DNA of 64,000 nt, from assembly GCF_003651245.1 (NCBI RefSeq), contig NZ_RAPE01000002.1, positions 62,001 through 126,000 on the forward strand. Reading direction: 5' to 3'. Below, in pieces: positions 9,042 through 17,915 of this stretch (its first letter is position 1; each line of letters begins with the position of its first letter). A program made the translations under genes and the position numbers. A model generated the notes under the pieces. The model saw only the letters and a program-made list of their open reading frames with translations. It ran no database searches and was not told the DNA's origin. The stretch is from Roseovarius spongiae. GTDB lineage: Bacteria; Pseudomonadota; Alphaproteobacteria; Rhodobacterales; Rhodobacteraceae.

Positions 9042-9416
9042 GCCTGTCTTCTCCAAGTCTGGGGCGCCGTCCGGAGCGGGCGGAGCCGGGGCGCCCGGGC
9101 CGCCCCGTGCGGTCCTCCATGTGCCCGTTGGCCGGGTCTTAGCATGGGGCCTGCGCGAATGAACAGGTCGCTTCTCGGGCGTTAGCGCAACCACCGGACC
9201 GTTAGCGCAACCACGCGACCAGGTCGGCAGCGCGGCGCCGGAATGTGGAAAAAGCGAGGCATCTCGCCGCGGCATTTTAGCCATTTCTGAAGTTTTTTTG
9301 CCCGAAATGGGGCGGCTCGCATGGCTGATTCGCAGTTTTGGATTGATTGCAAAGAGGAAAGGGGCGCATAGTGTCTGAAAAAAACAGGCAACTTGAGCAG
9401 TATAAGGACAGAACAA
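9042..9416. other. 375-bp divergent control region between pckA and chvI
   Basis: No convincing ORF is present. The region holds the two 15-bp direct repeats at 9180-9214. It is more AT-rich between about 9270 and 9410, with T and A runs at 9293 and 9379 consistent with promoters. Both pckA (leftward) and chvI (rightward) must be controlled from here. I do not assign individual -35/-10 boxes. Confidence 0.6.
9180..9214. promoter_or_regulatory. Tandem operator-like repeat upstream of pckA
   Basis: The 15-bp sequence CGTTAGCGCAACCAC occurs twice, at 9180-9194 and 9200-9214, exactly 20 bp (about two helical turns) apart. Its core GTTAGCGCAAC is nearly palindromic, as expected for a LacI/GalR-type operator. 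It lies 139-173 bp upstream of the pckA start. In rhizobia pckA is controlled by the LacI-family regulator PckR, so a similar factor is a reasonable guess. No such regulator gene is in the window. Confidence 0.5.
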
Positions 9417-10121
9417 ATGTCTAAGATCGCCCTTGTGGACGATGACAGGAATATTCTTACATCCGTTTCCATGACCCTCGAGGCCGAAGGTTTCGAGGTC
9501 GAGACCTATAACGACGGCCAGCAGGCCTTTGACGCCTTCAACAAGAAACTGCCGGACATGGCCGTGCTGGACATCAAGATGCCGCGCATGGACGGGATGG
9601 ACCTGCTTCAGCGGCTGCGCCAGAAATCGCAGATGCCGGTGATCTTCCTGACCTCCAAGGACGACGAGATCGACGAGGTGCTCGGCCTGCGCATGGGCGC
9701 GGACGACTACGTCAAGAAACCCTTCTCTCAGCGTCTGCTGGTCGAACGCATCCGCGCGCTTCTGCGGCGGCAGGAGGCGCTGGACGGCACGGTCGCCGCC
9801 ACCGAGGAGGACGAGGGCAAGGTGATCGAACGCGGCGATCTGCGGATGGACCCGCTGCGCCACGCCGTATCGTGGAAGGGCCAGGACGTGTCGCTGACCG
9901 TGACCGAATTCCTGCTCCTGCAGGCGCTCGCGCAGCGCCCCGGCTTCGTCAAGAGCCGCGATCAGCTGATGGACGTGGCCTATGACGACCAGGTCTATGT
10001 CGACGACCGCACCATCGACAGCCATATCAAGCGCCTGCGCAAGAAGCTGCGCTCGGTCGATCCGGAGTTCTCGGCGATTGAGACGCTCTACGGGATCGGC
10101 TACAGATACAACGAAGACTGA
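9417..10121 (+). CDS. chvI: Response regulator ChvI (OmpR family)
   Basis: 234 residues. The N-terminal receiver domain has the acidic pocket LVDDD (8-10), phosphoacceptor Asp52 in VLDIKMP, and the KKPF lysine. The C-terminal half is an OmpR-type winged helix, with [18 protein letters not shown] as recognition region. I chose ATG 9417 because AAGGA lies eight bases upstream. With ChvG it forms the conserved alphaproteobacterial envelope, acid and carbon-state two-component system (ChvG/ChvI, ExoS/ChvI, BatS/BvrR). chvG follows two bases after the stop. Confidence 0.95.
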   Translation: MSKIALVDDDRNILTSVSMTLEAEGFEVETYNDGQQAFDAFNKKLPDMAVLDIKMPRMDGMDLLQRLRQKSQMPVIFLTSKDDEIDEVLGLRMGADDYVKKPFSQRLLVERIRALLRRQEALDGTVAATEEDEGKVIERGDLRMDPLRHAVSWKGQDVSLTVTEFLLLQALAQRPGFVKSRDQLMDVAYDDQVYVDDRTIDSHIKRLRKKLRSVDPEFSAIETLYGIGYRYNED

Positions 10122-10123
10122 CC

Positions 10124-11833
10124 GTGGCCTTGGTCGAGGGGATCAGCGTGCGCGACGCGCCATCGAGGCAGCACGGCGATGTGGTTCTGGGGGATGATTT
10201 CGTCGCTCCCGACAATATCGTCGAGGACGAGGTGCGCGCCCGCCGGGCGCGGCGCGGGCTGGCGTCCCTGCGCAACTCGCCCCTGACGCGCAAGATCATC
10301 ACCTTCAACCTGATCGCGCTCAACATTCTCGTGGCCGGGCTGCTTTATCTCAACTCGTCGCGCGACGGGCTGGCGCTGCAGCGCGCCAACGGCCTCGCAG
10401 GGGAGGCGGAGCTGGTCGCCGACGTGTTCGAGGCGCAACTCCCCGCCGCCGCGCCGGTCAACCTCGTGACCGGGGACGGCATCGATGTCGCCGCAACCCT
10501 GGCGGGGCTGGATATCGGCGACGGCGCCGAGATCTTCGTCTTCGACGAGAACGGCGTGCTCGCGGGACACGCGATCGGCAGCAGGCCGCGCGGCGCCGAG
10601 GAACCCGATAGCCAGCCGACCATCATCACCGACGCGCTCAGCGCGCTCTGGCGGTGGCTGTCCTCGCCATTCGTGTCGGATAGCGCCGCGGCGCGTCCCA
10701 GCGTCGAGGAAACCGCGCGCGCGCAGGTGCCCGACGTGCTGGCCGGGGGCGCGCAGGTCACGACCGGCGAGGCCGCGGGCGGCGCTGTGTTCTCCGTGGC
10801 CACCCCGATCGAGCAGGACGGCCGCGCGATCGGTGTCGTCGCCCTTGTCAGCGCCTCGGGCGAGATCGACCGCATGGTCATGGCCGAGCGCGAGCGCGTG
10901 TTGCAGATGTTCATCATCGCCACGCTGGTCTCCATCGGGCTCAGCCTGATCCTCGCCTCCACCATCGCGCATCCGCTGGCCGACCTGGCCGCCGCCGCCG
11001 AGGTCGGCGGCGCGCGCAACCGCGGCAAGCATGGGCAGGGGCGCATCCGCATCCCCGACCTGACCGCGCGGCCCGACGAGATCGGGCGCCTGTCCGGCGC
11101 GCTGCGCGGCATGGTCGGCGCGCTCTACAACCGGATCGACAGCAACGAACAATTCGCCGCAGACGTCGCCCACGAGATCAAGAACCCGCTCGCCTCGCTG
11201 CGCAGCGCCGTCGGGACCATGCGCGTGGCCAAGCGCGAGGACCAGCGCGAGAAGCTGCTCGAGGTGATCGAGCATGACGTGCGCCGGCTCGACCGGCTGG
11301 TGAGCGATATCTCGAACGCCTCGCGGCTGGATTCCGAACTGGTCAAGGAAGAGGAAGAGCCGTTCGACCTGCTCACCATGCTGCGCAACCTCGGCGAATA
11401 TCTCGGCCAGGACGCCCGCGGCAAGGGGATCGACTTCATCACCGATTTCCCCGACGATCCGATCATCATCAACGGGCTGGAGGCGCGGCTTGCGCAGGTC
11501 TTCGTCAACCTGATCTCCAACGCCACCAGCTTCTGCGAGGACGGCGACGCGATCCGCGTCTGGGCGCGCCGGCGCGAGAACCGCGTGCTGGTGGTGGTCG
11601 AGGACACCGGCCCCGGCATCCCGGACGAGGCGCTGACCAAGATCTTCCAGCGGTTCTATTCGCAGCGCAGCGAGACGGATTTCGGCAACAATTCGGGTCT
11701 TGGCCTCGCCATCTCCAAGCAGATCGTGGAGGCGCATGGCGGCGTGATCTGGGCCGAGAACATCCGCCCCACCGACGCCGACATCACCTCGGACCCGCTT
11801 GGCGCGCGCTTTGTCGTCGGCCTGCCGGTCTGA
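10124..11833 (+). CDS. chvG: Sensor histidine kinase ChvG
   Basis: 569 residues from a GTG start two bases after chvI. A cytoplasmic N-terminus is followed by a first TM helix (about 62-80), a periplasmic sensor domain, a second TM helix (about 262-283), HAMP, a HisKA domain with [20 protein letters not shown] (phosphorylated His350) and a HATPase_c domain ([29 protein letters not shown]). It probably senses envelope or acid stress and phosphorylates ChvI. In Agrobacterium and Sinorhizobium the periplasmic domain is bound by ExoR; no exoR homologue is visible here. hprK follows 21 bases later. Confidence 0.95.
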   Translation: MALVEGISVRDAPSRQHGDVVLGDDFVAPDNIVEDEVRARRARRGLASLRNSPLTRKIITFNLIALNILVAGLLYLNSSRDGLALQRANGLAGEAELVADVFEAQLPAAAPVNLVTGDGIDVAATLAGLDIGDGAEIFVFDENGVLAGHAIGSRPRGAEEPDSQPTIITDALSALWRWLSSPFVSDSAAARPSVEETARAQVPDVLAGGAQVTTGEAAGGAVFSVATPIEQDGRAIGVVALVSASGEIDRMVMAERERVLQMFIIATLVSIGLSLILASTIAHPLADLAAAAEVGGARNRGKHGQGRIRIPDLTARPDEIGRLSGALRGMVGALYNRIDSNEQFAADVAHEIKNPLASLRSAVGTMRVAKREDQREKLLEVIEHDVRRLDRLVSDISNASRLDSELVKEEEEPFDLLTMLRNLGEYLGQDARGKGIDFITDFPDDPIIINGLEARLAQVFVNLISNATSFCEDGDAIRVWARRRENRVLVVVEDTGPGIPDEALTKIFQRFYSQRSETDFGNNSGLGLAISKQIVEAHGGVIWAENIRPTDADITSDPLGARFVVGLPV

Positions 11834-11854
11834 GCGCCGCCCGAACGCCGCCGC

Positions 11855-12286
11855 ATGAGCGATGCCCCCGACACCGTGACGCTGCATGCGACCTGCGTCG
11901 CGCTCGAGGGGCGGGCGCTGTTGATCCGGGGCGCGTCGGGCAGCGGCAAGTCGGCGCTCGCCTTGCAGATGATCGCGCTCGGGGCCGGGCTGATCGCGGA
12001 TGACCGCACCTGTCTGCGGCGCGTGGGCGACAAGGTGATCGCCAGCGCCCCGGACGCGATCAGGGGCCAGATTGAGGCGCGCGGGATCGGCATCCTGTCC
12101 GCGCCCGCCGCCGCGCCCGCGCCGCTGGTCGCGGTCGTCGCGATGGACCGGCGCGCGACGCGCCGCTTGCCGAAGGAACAGCGCGCCGATATCCTCGGGG
12201 TCAGCCTTCCGGATATCGGAATGATCGATGCCCCCCATTTTCCCGCCGCGCTGTGCCTCTACCTGCGGAGCGGCCGGATCGCCTGA
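11855..12286 (+). CDS. hprK: HPr kinase/phosphorylase, short C-terminal form
   Basis: 143 residues, less than half the ~310 of Firmicutes HprK; only the catalytic domain is present. This short form is usual in alphaproteobacteria. The P-loop [11 protein letters not shown] (residues 26-36) and the LIADD motif (46-50) are clear. It phosphorylates HPr on a serine (probably Ser49 of the HPr encoded downstream) and reverses it, tying PTS phosphate flow to metabolic state. Located between chvG and rapZ; the rapZ start is 13 bases after the stop. Confidence 0.9.
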   Translation: MSDAPDTVTLHATCVALEGRALLIRGASGSGKSALALQMIALGAGLIADDRTCLRRVGDKVIASAPDAIRGQIEARGIGILSAPAAAPAPLVAVVAMDRRATRRLPKEQRADILGVSLPDIGMIDAPHFPAALCLYLRSGRIA

Positions 12287-12299
12287 GGAAGAGCCCGCC

Positions 12300-13211
12300 A
12301 TGACCGAGCCCCAAGTCGCACCGCCGCTGGTCCTGGTGACCGGGCCGTCGGGGGCCGGGCGCACGACGGCGATCCGCGCGCTCGAGGACATGGGCTACGA
12401 GGCGATCGACAACCTGCCGCTGTCGCTGCTGCCGCGGCTGCTTGCCGGCCCGGCCCCGCATCGTCCGATGGCGCTTGGCGTGGACACGCGCAACCGCGAT
12501 TTCTCGACCCAGACGCTGATCGAGGCCATCGATCGGCTGAACGAAGTCACCGTCATGCCGGCGCAACTGCTCTACCTGGATTGCGCGCCGGATGTGCTGC
12601 AGCGCCGCTTCTCCGAAACGCGCCGGCGTCACCCGCTGGCCCCGGACGAGAGCGCGCGGACCGGGATCGAGCGCGAACTCGACCTGCTGGGGCCGATCCG
12701 GGTGCGCGCCAACATCCTGATCGACACCTCCGAGATGACGCCGCATGACCTGCGCGCGGAGGTGGCCCGCTGGTTCGCGCCTGAATCTGGCGCGACCCTT
12801 GCGGTGTCGGTGCATTCGTTTTCCTACAAGCGCGGCCTGCCGCGCGGCGCGGACATGGTGTTCGATTGCCGGTTCCTGCAAAACCCCTACTGGGAGCCCG
12901 AGTTGCGCGCGCTCGACGGGCGCGACGCGGCGGTTGCGGCCTATATCGCGCAGGATCCGCTGAGCGGCCCGTTCCAGGAACGGCTGCGCGACATGGTCGA
13001 GATGCTGCTGCCGGCCTATGTCAACGAGGGCAAGGCATACCTGTCGATCGCGCTGGGCTGCACCGGCGGGCAGCACAGGTCAGTGGCGGTGGCGGAATCT
13101 TTGGCGGCGGCCCTTGCGGATGCGGGCTGGCGGGTGTCAACTAGGCACCGGGAACTGGAACGTCGCGCCGCGGGGTCCGCGGGAGAGGGAATCGACGTCG
13201 CCCGGCTGTAA
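12300..13211 (+). CDS. rapZ: RapZ/YvcJ family nucleotide-binding protein
   Basis: 303 residues, normal family length. The N-terminal Walker A region is GPSGAGRTT (15-23), with Arg21 where most homologues have Lys. GYEAIDNLP and the C-terminal [16 protein letters not shown], the family hallmark, are present. In enterobacteria RapZ is an RNase adaptor that delivers GlmZ RNA to RNase E; in other bacteria the role is less defined, often beside HprK, EIIA and HPr as here. The start was placed at 12300, after the GAGGAAGAG purine stretch. Confidence 0.92.
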   Translation: MTEPQVAPPLVLVTGPSGAGRTTAIRALEDMGYEAIDNLPLSLLPRLLAGPAPHRPMALGVDTRNRDFSTQTLIEAIDRLNEVTVMPAQLLYLDCAPDVLQRRFSETRRRHPLAPDESARTGIERELDLLGPIRVRANILIDTSEMTPHDLRAEVARWFAPESGATLAVSVHSFSYKRGLPRGADMVFDCRFLQNPYWEPELRALDGRDAAVAAYIAQDPLSGPFQERLRDMVEMLLPAYVNEGKAYLSIALGCTGGQHRSVAVAESLAAALADAGWRVSTRHRELERRAAGSAGEGIDVARL

Positions 13212-13225
13212 GGGGAACGAGCGCC

Positions 13226-13618
13226 TTGATCGGGATCGTCATCGTGGCACATGGGGGCCTCGCGCGGGAATACATGGCGGCGGTCGAACACGTGCTGGGC
13301 GCGCAGCCGAACATGCGCGCCGTCACCTTCTGCGCGGATCACGACCGCGCCGCCAAGCAGGCCGAGATCTGCGCGGCGGCCGATGACGTGGATACCGGCG
13401 CGGGCGTCGTGGTCGTCACCGACATGTTCGGCGGCTCGCCCTCCAACCTGTCGCTCAAGGCCTGCCAGCCCGACGACCGGCGTATCGTCTACGGCGCCAA
13501 CTTGCCATTGCTGATAAAATTGACGAAAAGCCGGGGCAAGAGGGTCTCCGAGGCGGTTCGCGACGCGCTTGACGCGGGACGCAAGTACATAGACAGCCAG
13601 AACATATCGGTGGATTGA
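13226..13618 (+). CDS. PTS EIIA component, mannose/fructose (ManX-type) family
   Basis: 130 residues. IGIVIVAHGGLA puts the phosphorylated His at residue 9. TDMFGGSPSNLSL (about 70-82) is the second conserved motif. The start codon is TTG at 13226, 14 bases after rapZ. No EIIB, EIIC or EIID partner is encoded nearby, so this is a regulatory rather than sugar-transporting EIIA. It probably receives phosphate from the HPr encoded two bases downstream. Confidence 0.92.
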   Translation: MIGIVIVAHGGLAREYMAAVEHVLGAQPNMRAVTFCADHDRAAKQAEICAAADDVDTGAGVVVVTDMFGGSPSNLSLKACQPDDRRIVYGANLPLLIKLTKSRGKRVSEAVRDALDAGRKYIDSQNISVD

Positions 13619-13620
13619 CC

Positions 13621-13899
13621 ATGTCCGACGTGAAGAGACGTCAGCTTGAAATCGTCAACGTCAAGGGCCTGCACGCCCGCGCGGCGGCCAAGCTGGTCGA
13701 AGTGGCCGAAGGATTCGACGCCACCGCCGAAGTGTCCCAGAACGGCCAGACCGCCAGCGCCGACAGCATCATGGGGCTTTTGATGTTGGCAGCCGCGAAG
13801 GGAACCACTATTGACGTCGAGACGCGCGGCCCCGACGCCGATGCGCTGGCCGACGCGATCGCGGCCCTCGTCGCGGGCCGCTTCGGCGAGGACATGTAA
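13621..13899 (+). CDS. ptsH: Phosphocarrier protein HPr
   Basis: 92 residues. KGLHARAAAKLVE places the EI-phosphorylated histidine at residue 18. The HprK target serine is residue 49 in ADSIMGLLML. Both sites fit the genes upstream (hprK, EIIA). An enzyme I (ptsI or ptsP) is not in the window. The ATG at 13621 is two bases after the EIIA stop, so translation is probably coupled. Confidence 0.95.
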   Translation: MSDVKRRQLEIVNVKGLHARAAAKLVEVAEGFDATAEVSQNGQTASADSIMGLLMLAAAKGTTIDVETRGPDADALADAIAALVAGRFGEDM

Positions 13900-13910
13900 G
13901 CGCCCGGAAC

Positions 13911-14846
13911 ATGGCACGAGGTGGGACGGTCCAGTTGGCAGAGGATAAGGACGATTCGGGCGAGCTGGCGCACGCCGAGACGGTGACGTTCACCAAGTAT
14001 GATCGCCGCAGTCTCACCTATGCCAACTCTTTCGATCGTCCGCTGACCGCGCGCGCCATCCGCACGATCGAATGGTTCACCGGCAAGCTGGCGATCATTC
14101 GCATGATCCGCGAATTCGAGAAACGCGGCGCGCCCACCGGCCAGCCGTTCTGGCGCGCGGCGCTGGGCACGATGGGCATCGATCTGCTGACCCCCGACGA
14201 GGAGCTTCGCAACATCCCGGCCGAGGGGCCGGTGGTGGCGGTGGCGAACCATCCGCACGGGCTTGTCGACGGGATGATCCTCGCCGATCTGATCGGGCGG
14301 CGGCGGACCGATTACAAGATCCTCACCCGCGCCCTGCTGACCGGCATCGACGAGGTCGCGGCGAGCTACATGATCCCGGTGCCCTTTCCGCACGAGCCCG
14401 ACGCGCAGCGCAAATCGGTCGAGATGCGCGCCAAGGCGATGGCCCATCTGCGCGAGGGCGGGCTCATCAGCGTGTTTCCCTCGGGCGTGGTGGCGTCCTC
14501 GGACACGCTGTTCGGCCCGGCGATCGAGCGGGAATGGAACGTCTTCACCGCGCAGATGATCCGCCGCTCGGGCGCCGCGGTGGTGCCGATCTACTTTCCC
14601 GGCGCCAACAGCCGCTGGTACCAGGTCGCCAACCGCCTGTCGGCGACGCTGCGCCAGGGGCTGCTGCTGCACGAGGTGGTGCACAGCTGCAACCGCCCGC
14701 AGAAACCCGTCGTCGGCGCGCCCATCGGCGCGGAGCGGATGGAAATGCTCGAGAACGACCCGCGCGGCTTCATGACATGGCTGCGCGCGCATACACTGTC
14801 GCTGGGACAAACCGGCCCGGCCAAACCCGAAGGAGATGAAAGATGA
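13911..14846 (+). CDS. Lysophospholipid acyltransferase family protein (PlsC-like)
   Basis: 311 residues. The catalytic motif is VANHPHGLVDG (N113, H114, D120), an HX5D variant of the acyltransferase HX4D motif. FPSGVVASS (about 186-194) and PIYFPGANS (about 228-236) match the later blocks. It probably acylates a lyso-phospholipid or lyso-aminolipid at the inner membrane. Rhodobacterales use this family for ornithine and related aminolipids, but no lipid-specific neighbour supports that here. Twelve bases separate it from ptsH, and it overlaps ridA by ATGA. The start at 13911 is the first ATG; a TTG at 13935 is possible. Confidence 0.82.
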   Translation: MARGGTVQLAEDKDDSGELAHAETVTFTKYDRRSLTYANSFDRPLTARAIRTIEWFTGKLAIIRMIREFEKRGAPTGQPFWRAALGTMGIDLLTPDEELRNIPAEGPVVAVANHPHGLVDGMILADLIGRRRTDYKILTRALLTGIDEVAASYMIPVPFPHEPDAQRKSVEMRAKAMAHLREGGLISVFPSGVVASSDTLFGPAIEREWNVFTAQMIRRSGAAVVPIYFPGANSRWYQVANRLSATLRQGLLLHEVVHSCNRPQKPVVGAPIGAERMEMLENDPRGFMTWLRAHTLSLGQTGPAKPEGDER

Positions 14847-15211
14847 CCAAGATCACCCGCAGCCACTCCGGCAAGCGCATGAGCCAGATCGTGAAGCACG
14901 GGGAGACCGTGTATCTTGCCGGGCAGGTCGGCGAGGAGGGCGACAGCGTCGCCGATCAGACCCGCAGCTGCCTCGAGAAGGTGGACAAGCTGCTGGCCGA
15001 GGCCGGAACGGACAAGGCGCGCATCCTGCAAACGACGATCTGGCTGGCGGACATGGGCGATTTCGCAGAGATGAACGAGGTCTGGGACGCCTGGGTTCCC
15101 GAGGGTCACGCGCCGGCGCGCGCCTGCGGCGAAGCGAAGCTCGCCACGCCCGACCTCGCCGTCGAGGTGATGGTGATCGCGGCCTGCGACCCGTCTTCCG
15201 AGGGCCGCTGA
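14843..15211 (+). CDS. RidA family enamine/imine deaminase
   Basis: 122 residues of the YjgF/YER057c/UK114 fold. VYLAGQVGEEGDSVADQT, LQTTIWLADMGDFAEMNEVW and PARACGEAKLATPDLAVEV follow the family order, with the conserved Arg in the last block. RidA proteins hydrolyse reactive enamines formed by PLP enzymes. It is coupled to the upstream acyltransferase by a 4-bp overlap; aroA starts 83 bases later beyond a long hairpin. Confidence 0.9.
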   Translation: MTKITRSHSGKRMSQIVKHGETVYLAGQVGEEGDSVADQTRSCLEKVDKLLAEAGTDKARILQTTIWLADMGDFAEMNEVWDAWVPEGHAPARACGEAKLATPDLAVEVMVIAACDPSSEGR

Positions 15212-15229
15212 GAGCGTCGCACATATCCT

Positions 15230-15266
15230 GACGGGCGCGCGCGGCGGCAGGTTGTGCGCGCCCGTC
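15230..15266. terminator. Long hairpin between ridA and aroA
   Basis: Perfect 11-bp inverted repeat GACGGGCGCGC / GCGCGCCCGTC with a 15-base loop. It starts 18 bases after the ridA stop and ends 28 bases before aroA. No U-tract follows, so it may be a terminator, an attenuator or an mRNA-stability element. Confidence 0.45.
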
Positions 15267-15294
15267 CGCACATCCAGATGAAGGAGCGCGCGCC

Positions 15295-16644
15295 ATGTCC
15301 GGCCACGCCACACCCGTTCCCATGACATCGCATCCCTGCGGCCCGCTTGCGGGAATCGCGGAGGTTCCGGGGGACAAGTCGATCTCGCACCGCGCGCTGA
15401 TCCTCGGCGCGATGGCGGTGGGCGAGACGCGCATCACCGGCCTGCTGGAAGGGGAGGACGTGCTCGACACCGCGCGGGCGATGCGGATGCTGGGCGCGGA
15501 GGTCACCGATCACGGCGGCGGCTCGTGGTCGGTCCACGGCGTCGGCACGGGCGGGTTCGCCGAGCCCGACCAGGTGATCGACTGCGGCAATTCGGGCACC
15601 GGGGTGCGCCTGTTGATGGGGGCGGTCGCGACCTCTCCGATCAGCGTGACGTTCACCGGGGACTCCTCGCTCAACGGTCGCCCGATGGCGCGGGTGACGG
15701 ATCCGCTCGCGCTGTTCGGCGCGCGCGCGACGGGGCGCAGCGGCGGGCGGCTGCCGATGACGATCCAGGGCGCGGCGAACCCGGTCCCGGTGCGCTACGC
15801 GGCGCCGGTGCCCTCGGCCCAGGTGAAGTCCGCGGTGCTGCTTGCGGGGCTGAACGCGCCGGGGCAGACCGTGGTGATCGAGCGCGAGGCGACGCGCGAT
15901 CATTCCGAACGGATGCTCGCCGGCTTTGGCGCCGAGATCGCGACCGAGGAAACCGACGAGGGTCGGGTCATCACGCTCACCGGCCAGCCCGAGCTCAGCC
16001 CGCAGGACATCGCCGTGCCGCGCGACCCGTCAAGCGCCGCCTTCCCGGTTTGCGCCGCGCTGATCGTGCCGGGCTCGGACGTGCTCGTGCCGGGGATCGG
16101 GCTCAACCCGACGCGCGCGGGCCTCTTCGCCACGCTGCGCGAGATGGGCGCGGACCTCACTTATGAGAACGAGCGCACCGAGGGGGGCGAGCCGGTCGCC
16201 GACCTGCGCGCGCGCTATTCGCCCGACATGCAGGGGATCGAGGTCGACCCGGCCCGCGCGGCCAGCATGATCGACGAATATCCCGTGCTGTCGGCGGTCG
16301 CCGCCAACGCGACCGGGCGCACGGTGATGCGCGGAGTGCGCGAACTGCGGGTGAAGGAAAGCGATCGGATCGACGCGATGGCAACCGGCCTGCGCGCCTG
16401 CGGGGTCGAGGTGGAGGAGGGCGAGGACTGGTGGATCGTCACCGGGCGCGGCCCCGGCGGCGTGCCGGGCGGCGCGACCTGCGCAAGCCATCTCGACCAC
16501 CGGATCGCCATGTCCTTCCTGGTGCTCGGCATGGCCGCGGCGGCGCCCGTGCGCGTCGACGACGGCGGCCCGATCGCCACGTCCTTCCCGGTGTTCGGAC
16601 CGCTCATGGCGGACCTTGGCGCGAAGATCGAACGCGAGCGCTGA
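15295..16644 (+). CDS. aroA: 3-phosphoshikimate 1-carboxyvinyltransferase (EPSP synthase), CP4-like class
   Basis: 449 residues. It joins shikimate-3-phosphate and PEP in aromatic amino acid synthesis. Strong resemblance to the Agrobacterium CP4 class: [64 protein letters not shown] and [16 protein letters not shown]. At the position of CP4 Ala100 (NAATG) this protein has Gly101 (NSGTG), the residue normally linked to glyphosate sensitivity. The start at 15295 ([10 protein letters not shown]) is preceded by AAGGAGCG. Confidence 0.96.
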   Translation: MSGHATPVPMTSHPCGPLAGIAEVPGDKSISHRALILGAMAVGETRITGLLEGEDVLDTARAMRMLGAEVTDHGGGSWSVHGVGTGGFAEPDQVIDCGNSGTGVRLLMGAVATSPISVTFTGDSSLNGRPMARVTDPLALFGARATGRSGGRLPMTIQGAANPVPVRYAAPVPSAQVKSAVLLAGLNAPGQTVVIEREATRDHSERMLAGFGAEIATEETDEGRVITLTGQPELSPQDIAVPRDPSSAAFPVCAALIVPGSDVLVPGIGLNPTRAGLFATLREMGADLTYENERTEGGEPVADLRARYSPDMQGIEVDPARAASMIDEYPVLSAVAANATGRTVMRGVRELRVKESDRIDAMATGLRACGVEVEEGEDWWIVTGRGPGGVPGGATCASHLDHRIAMSFLVLGMAAAAPVRVDDGGPIATSFPVFGPLMADLGAKIERER

Positions 16645-16803
16645 GGCGGGCGGCGGGAACCGGGTATTTTCAGCGGGCGAGCCCGGCGTCTGGGCCGACG
16701 GCACCCCTCGCAAAGACCGAGGGCCGGAAACGCAATCGTCCACCGCCTGCGCGGTGGATGAAGAGGAGGGCGAGGAGGCAAGCCGGCGATGCGTTTCACC
16801 GCT

Positions 16804-16846
16804 TTAAAACAAGTGGGCCGCGCATCCCATTCGGAACGCGCGGCCC
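16804..16846 (-). terminator. Rho-independent terminator of the pyrimidine ABC transporter operon
   Basis: On the minus strand, 28 bases after the stop of the substrate-binding protein, a perfect 9-bp stem GGGCCGCGC / GCGCGGCCC closes a 14-base loop (16815-16846) and is followed by CTTGTTTTAAAG. Stem plus T-rich tail fits intrinsic termination. A further inverted repeat TCCACCGC / GCGGTGGA at 16739-16758 may serve aroA from the other side. Confidence 0.7.
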
Positions 16847-16873
16847 TCGTCGTCAAAGCCGGCTGTCGCCCGC

Positions 16874-17872
16874 TCAGTTCTTGTTCAGCGCCTTGTCGGT
16901 GACGACGTGGGTCCAGGCGCCCTCACCTGGGTGTTTGCTGATCACCGGGTCCGAGCCGCCCGAGAGCAGCGATTCCACCGTGTGCTCGAAATCCGCCGGG
17001 TCCAGTTCGCCGTCGGTGCCGGCGGTCAGCTTGGCGACCTCGCTGGTCATGTGGATCTGGTGCTCTTCGATCTGCGCGCCGCTGGCGTCATTGTCCAGCA
17101 CGATCATCGCGGCGTCTTCGGGGTTTTCACGCGCCCATTCCCAGCCCTTCATCGAGGCGCGCACGAAGCGGGCCATCTTGTCGACGAATTCGGGGTCGTC
17201 GAGGTTGTCCTCGAGCACGTAAAGCCCGTCCTCGAGCGTGGCGACGCCCTGGTCCTCGTATTTGAACACGGTAAGTTCATCCTCGGTCAGACCCGCGTCC
17301 AGAACCTGCCAGTATTCGTTATAGGTCATGGTCGAGATGCAGGCCGCCTGTTTCTGCAAGAGCGGATCGACGTTGAAGCCCTGCTTGAGCACCGTCACGC
17401 CGTCCTCGCCGCCATCGGTCGGGATGCCGAGCTTGCTCATCCAGCTGAGGAACGGGTATTCGTTGCCGAAGAACCAGACGCCCAGCGTCTCGCCCGGAAA
17501 GTCCTCGGGGCTGGTGACGCCGCTGTCGTTGCGGCAGGTCAGCATCATGCCCGATTTCTTGAACGGCTGCGCGATGTTGACGAGCGGCAGGCCCTTTTCG
17601 CGGCTGGCCAGCGCGGAGGGCATCCAGTCGACGATGACATCCGCGCCGCCCCCGGCGATGACCTGCGCGGGGGCGATGTCCGGGCCGCCCGGCTTGATCG
17701 TGACGTTGAGATCCTCGTCCTCGTAGAACCCCTTGTCCTTGGCCACGTAATAGCCGGCGAACTGGCCCTGGGTGACCCATTTCAGTTGCAGCGTGACGTC
17801 GTCGGCGGCCTGCGCGGCGGCGGCGCTGAGCCCCAGTGCCGCGGCTCCGAGGGTGGCTGTGAGTTTCTTCAT
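16874..17872 (-). CDS. ABC transporter substrate-binding protein, NMT1/THI5-like (probable pyrimidine uptake)
   Basis: 332 residues with a Sec signal peptide (MKKLTATLGAAALGLSAAAA, cleavage near AQA-AD). The mature part begins TLQLKWVTQGQFAGYYVAKD, the NMT1/THI5-like periplasmic binding fold used for hydroxymethylpyrimidine and related ligands. Other conserved segments are VIAGGGADVIVDWMPSALAS and AACISTMTYNEYWQV. The neighbours (two permeases, an ATPase, dihydropyrimidinase, carbamoyl amidase, RutR) suggest uracil, thymine or a dihydropyrimidine as ligand. That ligand is inference. Confidence 0.85.
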   Translation of the reverse strand: MKKLTATLGAAALGLSAAAAQAADDVTLQLKWVTQGQFAGYYVAKDKGFYEDEDLNVTIKPGGPDIAPAQVIAGGGADVIVDWMPSALASREKGLPLVNIAQPFKKSGMMLTCRNDSGVTSPEDFPGETLGVWFFGNEYPFLSWMSKLGIPTDGGEDGVTVLKQGFNVDPLLQKQAACISTMTYNEYWQVLDAGLTEDELTVFKYEDQGVATLEDGLYVLEDNLDDPEFVDKMARFVRASMKGWEWARENPEDAAMIVLDNDASGAQIEEHQIHMTSEVAKLTAGTDGELDPADFEHTVESLLSGGSDPVISKHPGEGAWTHVVTDKALNKN

Positions 17873-17915
17873 TGCTTTCTCTCCCTGTTGCAGTCGTTTG
17901 ATTGGTCAAGACCGG

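Noticed and set aside
7368-9185. 605-codon plus-strand frame opposite pckA
   Set aside because: Low-complexity Arg/Gly/Val composition with no recognisable domain; pckA on the other strand is unmistakable.
10100-12391. 763-codon minus-strand frame opposite chvG and hprK
   Set aside because: Antisense shadow; it crosses several real genes and shows no family motif.
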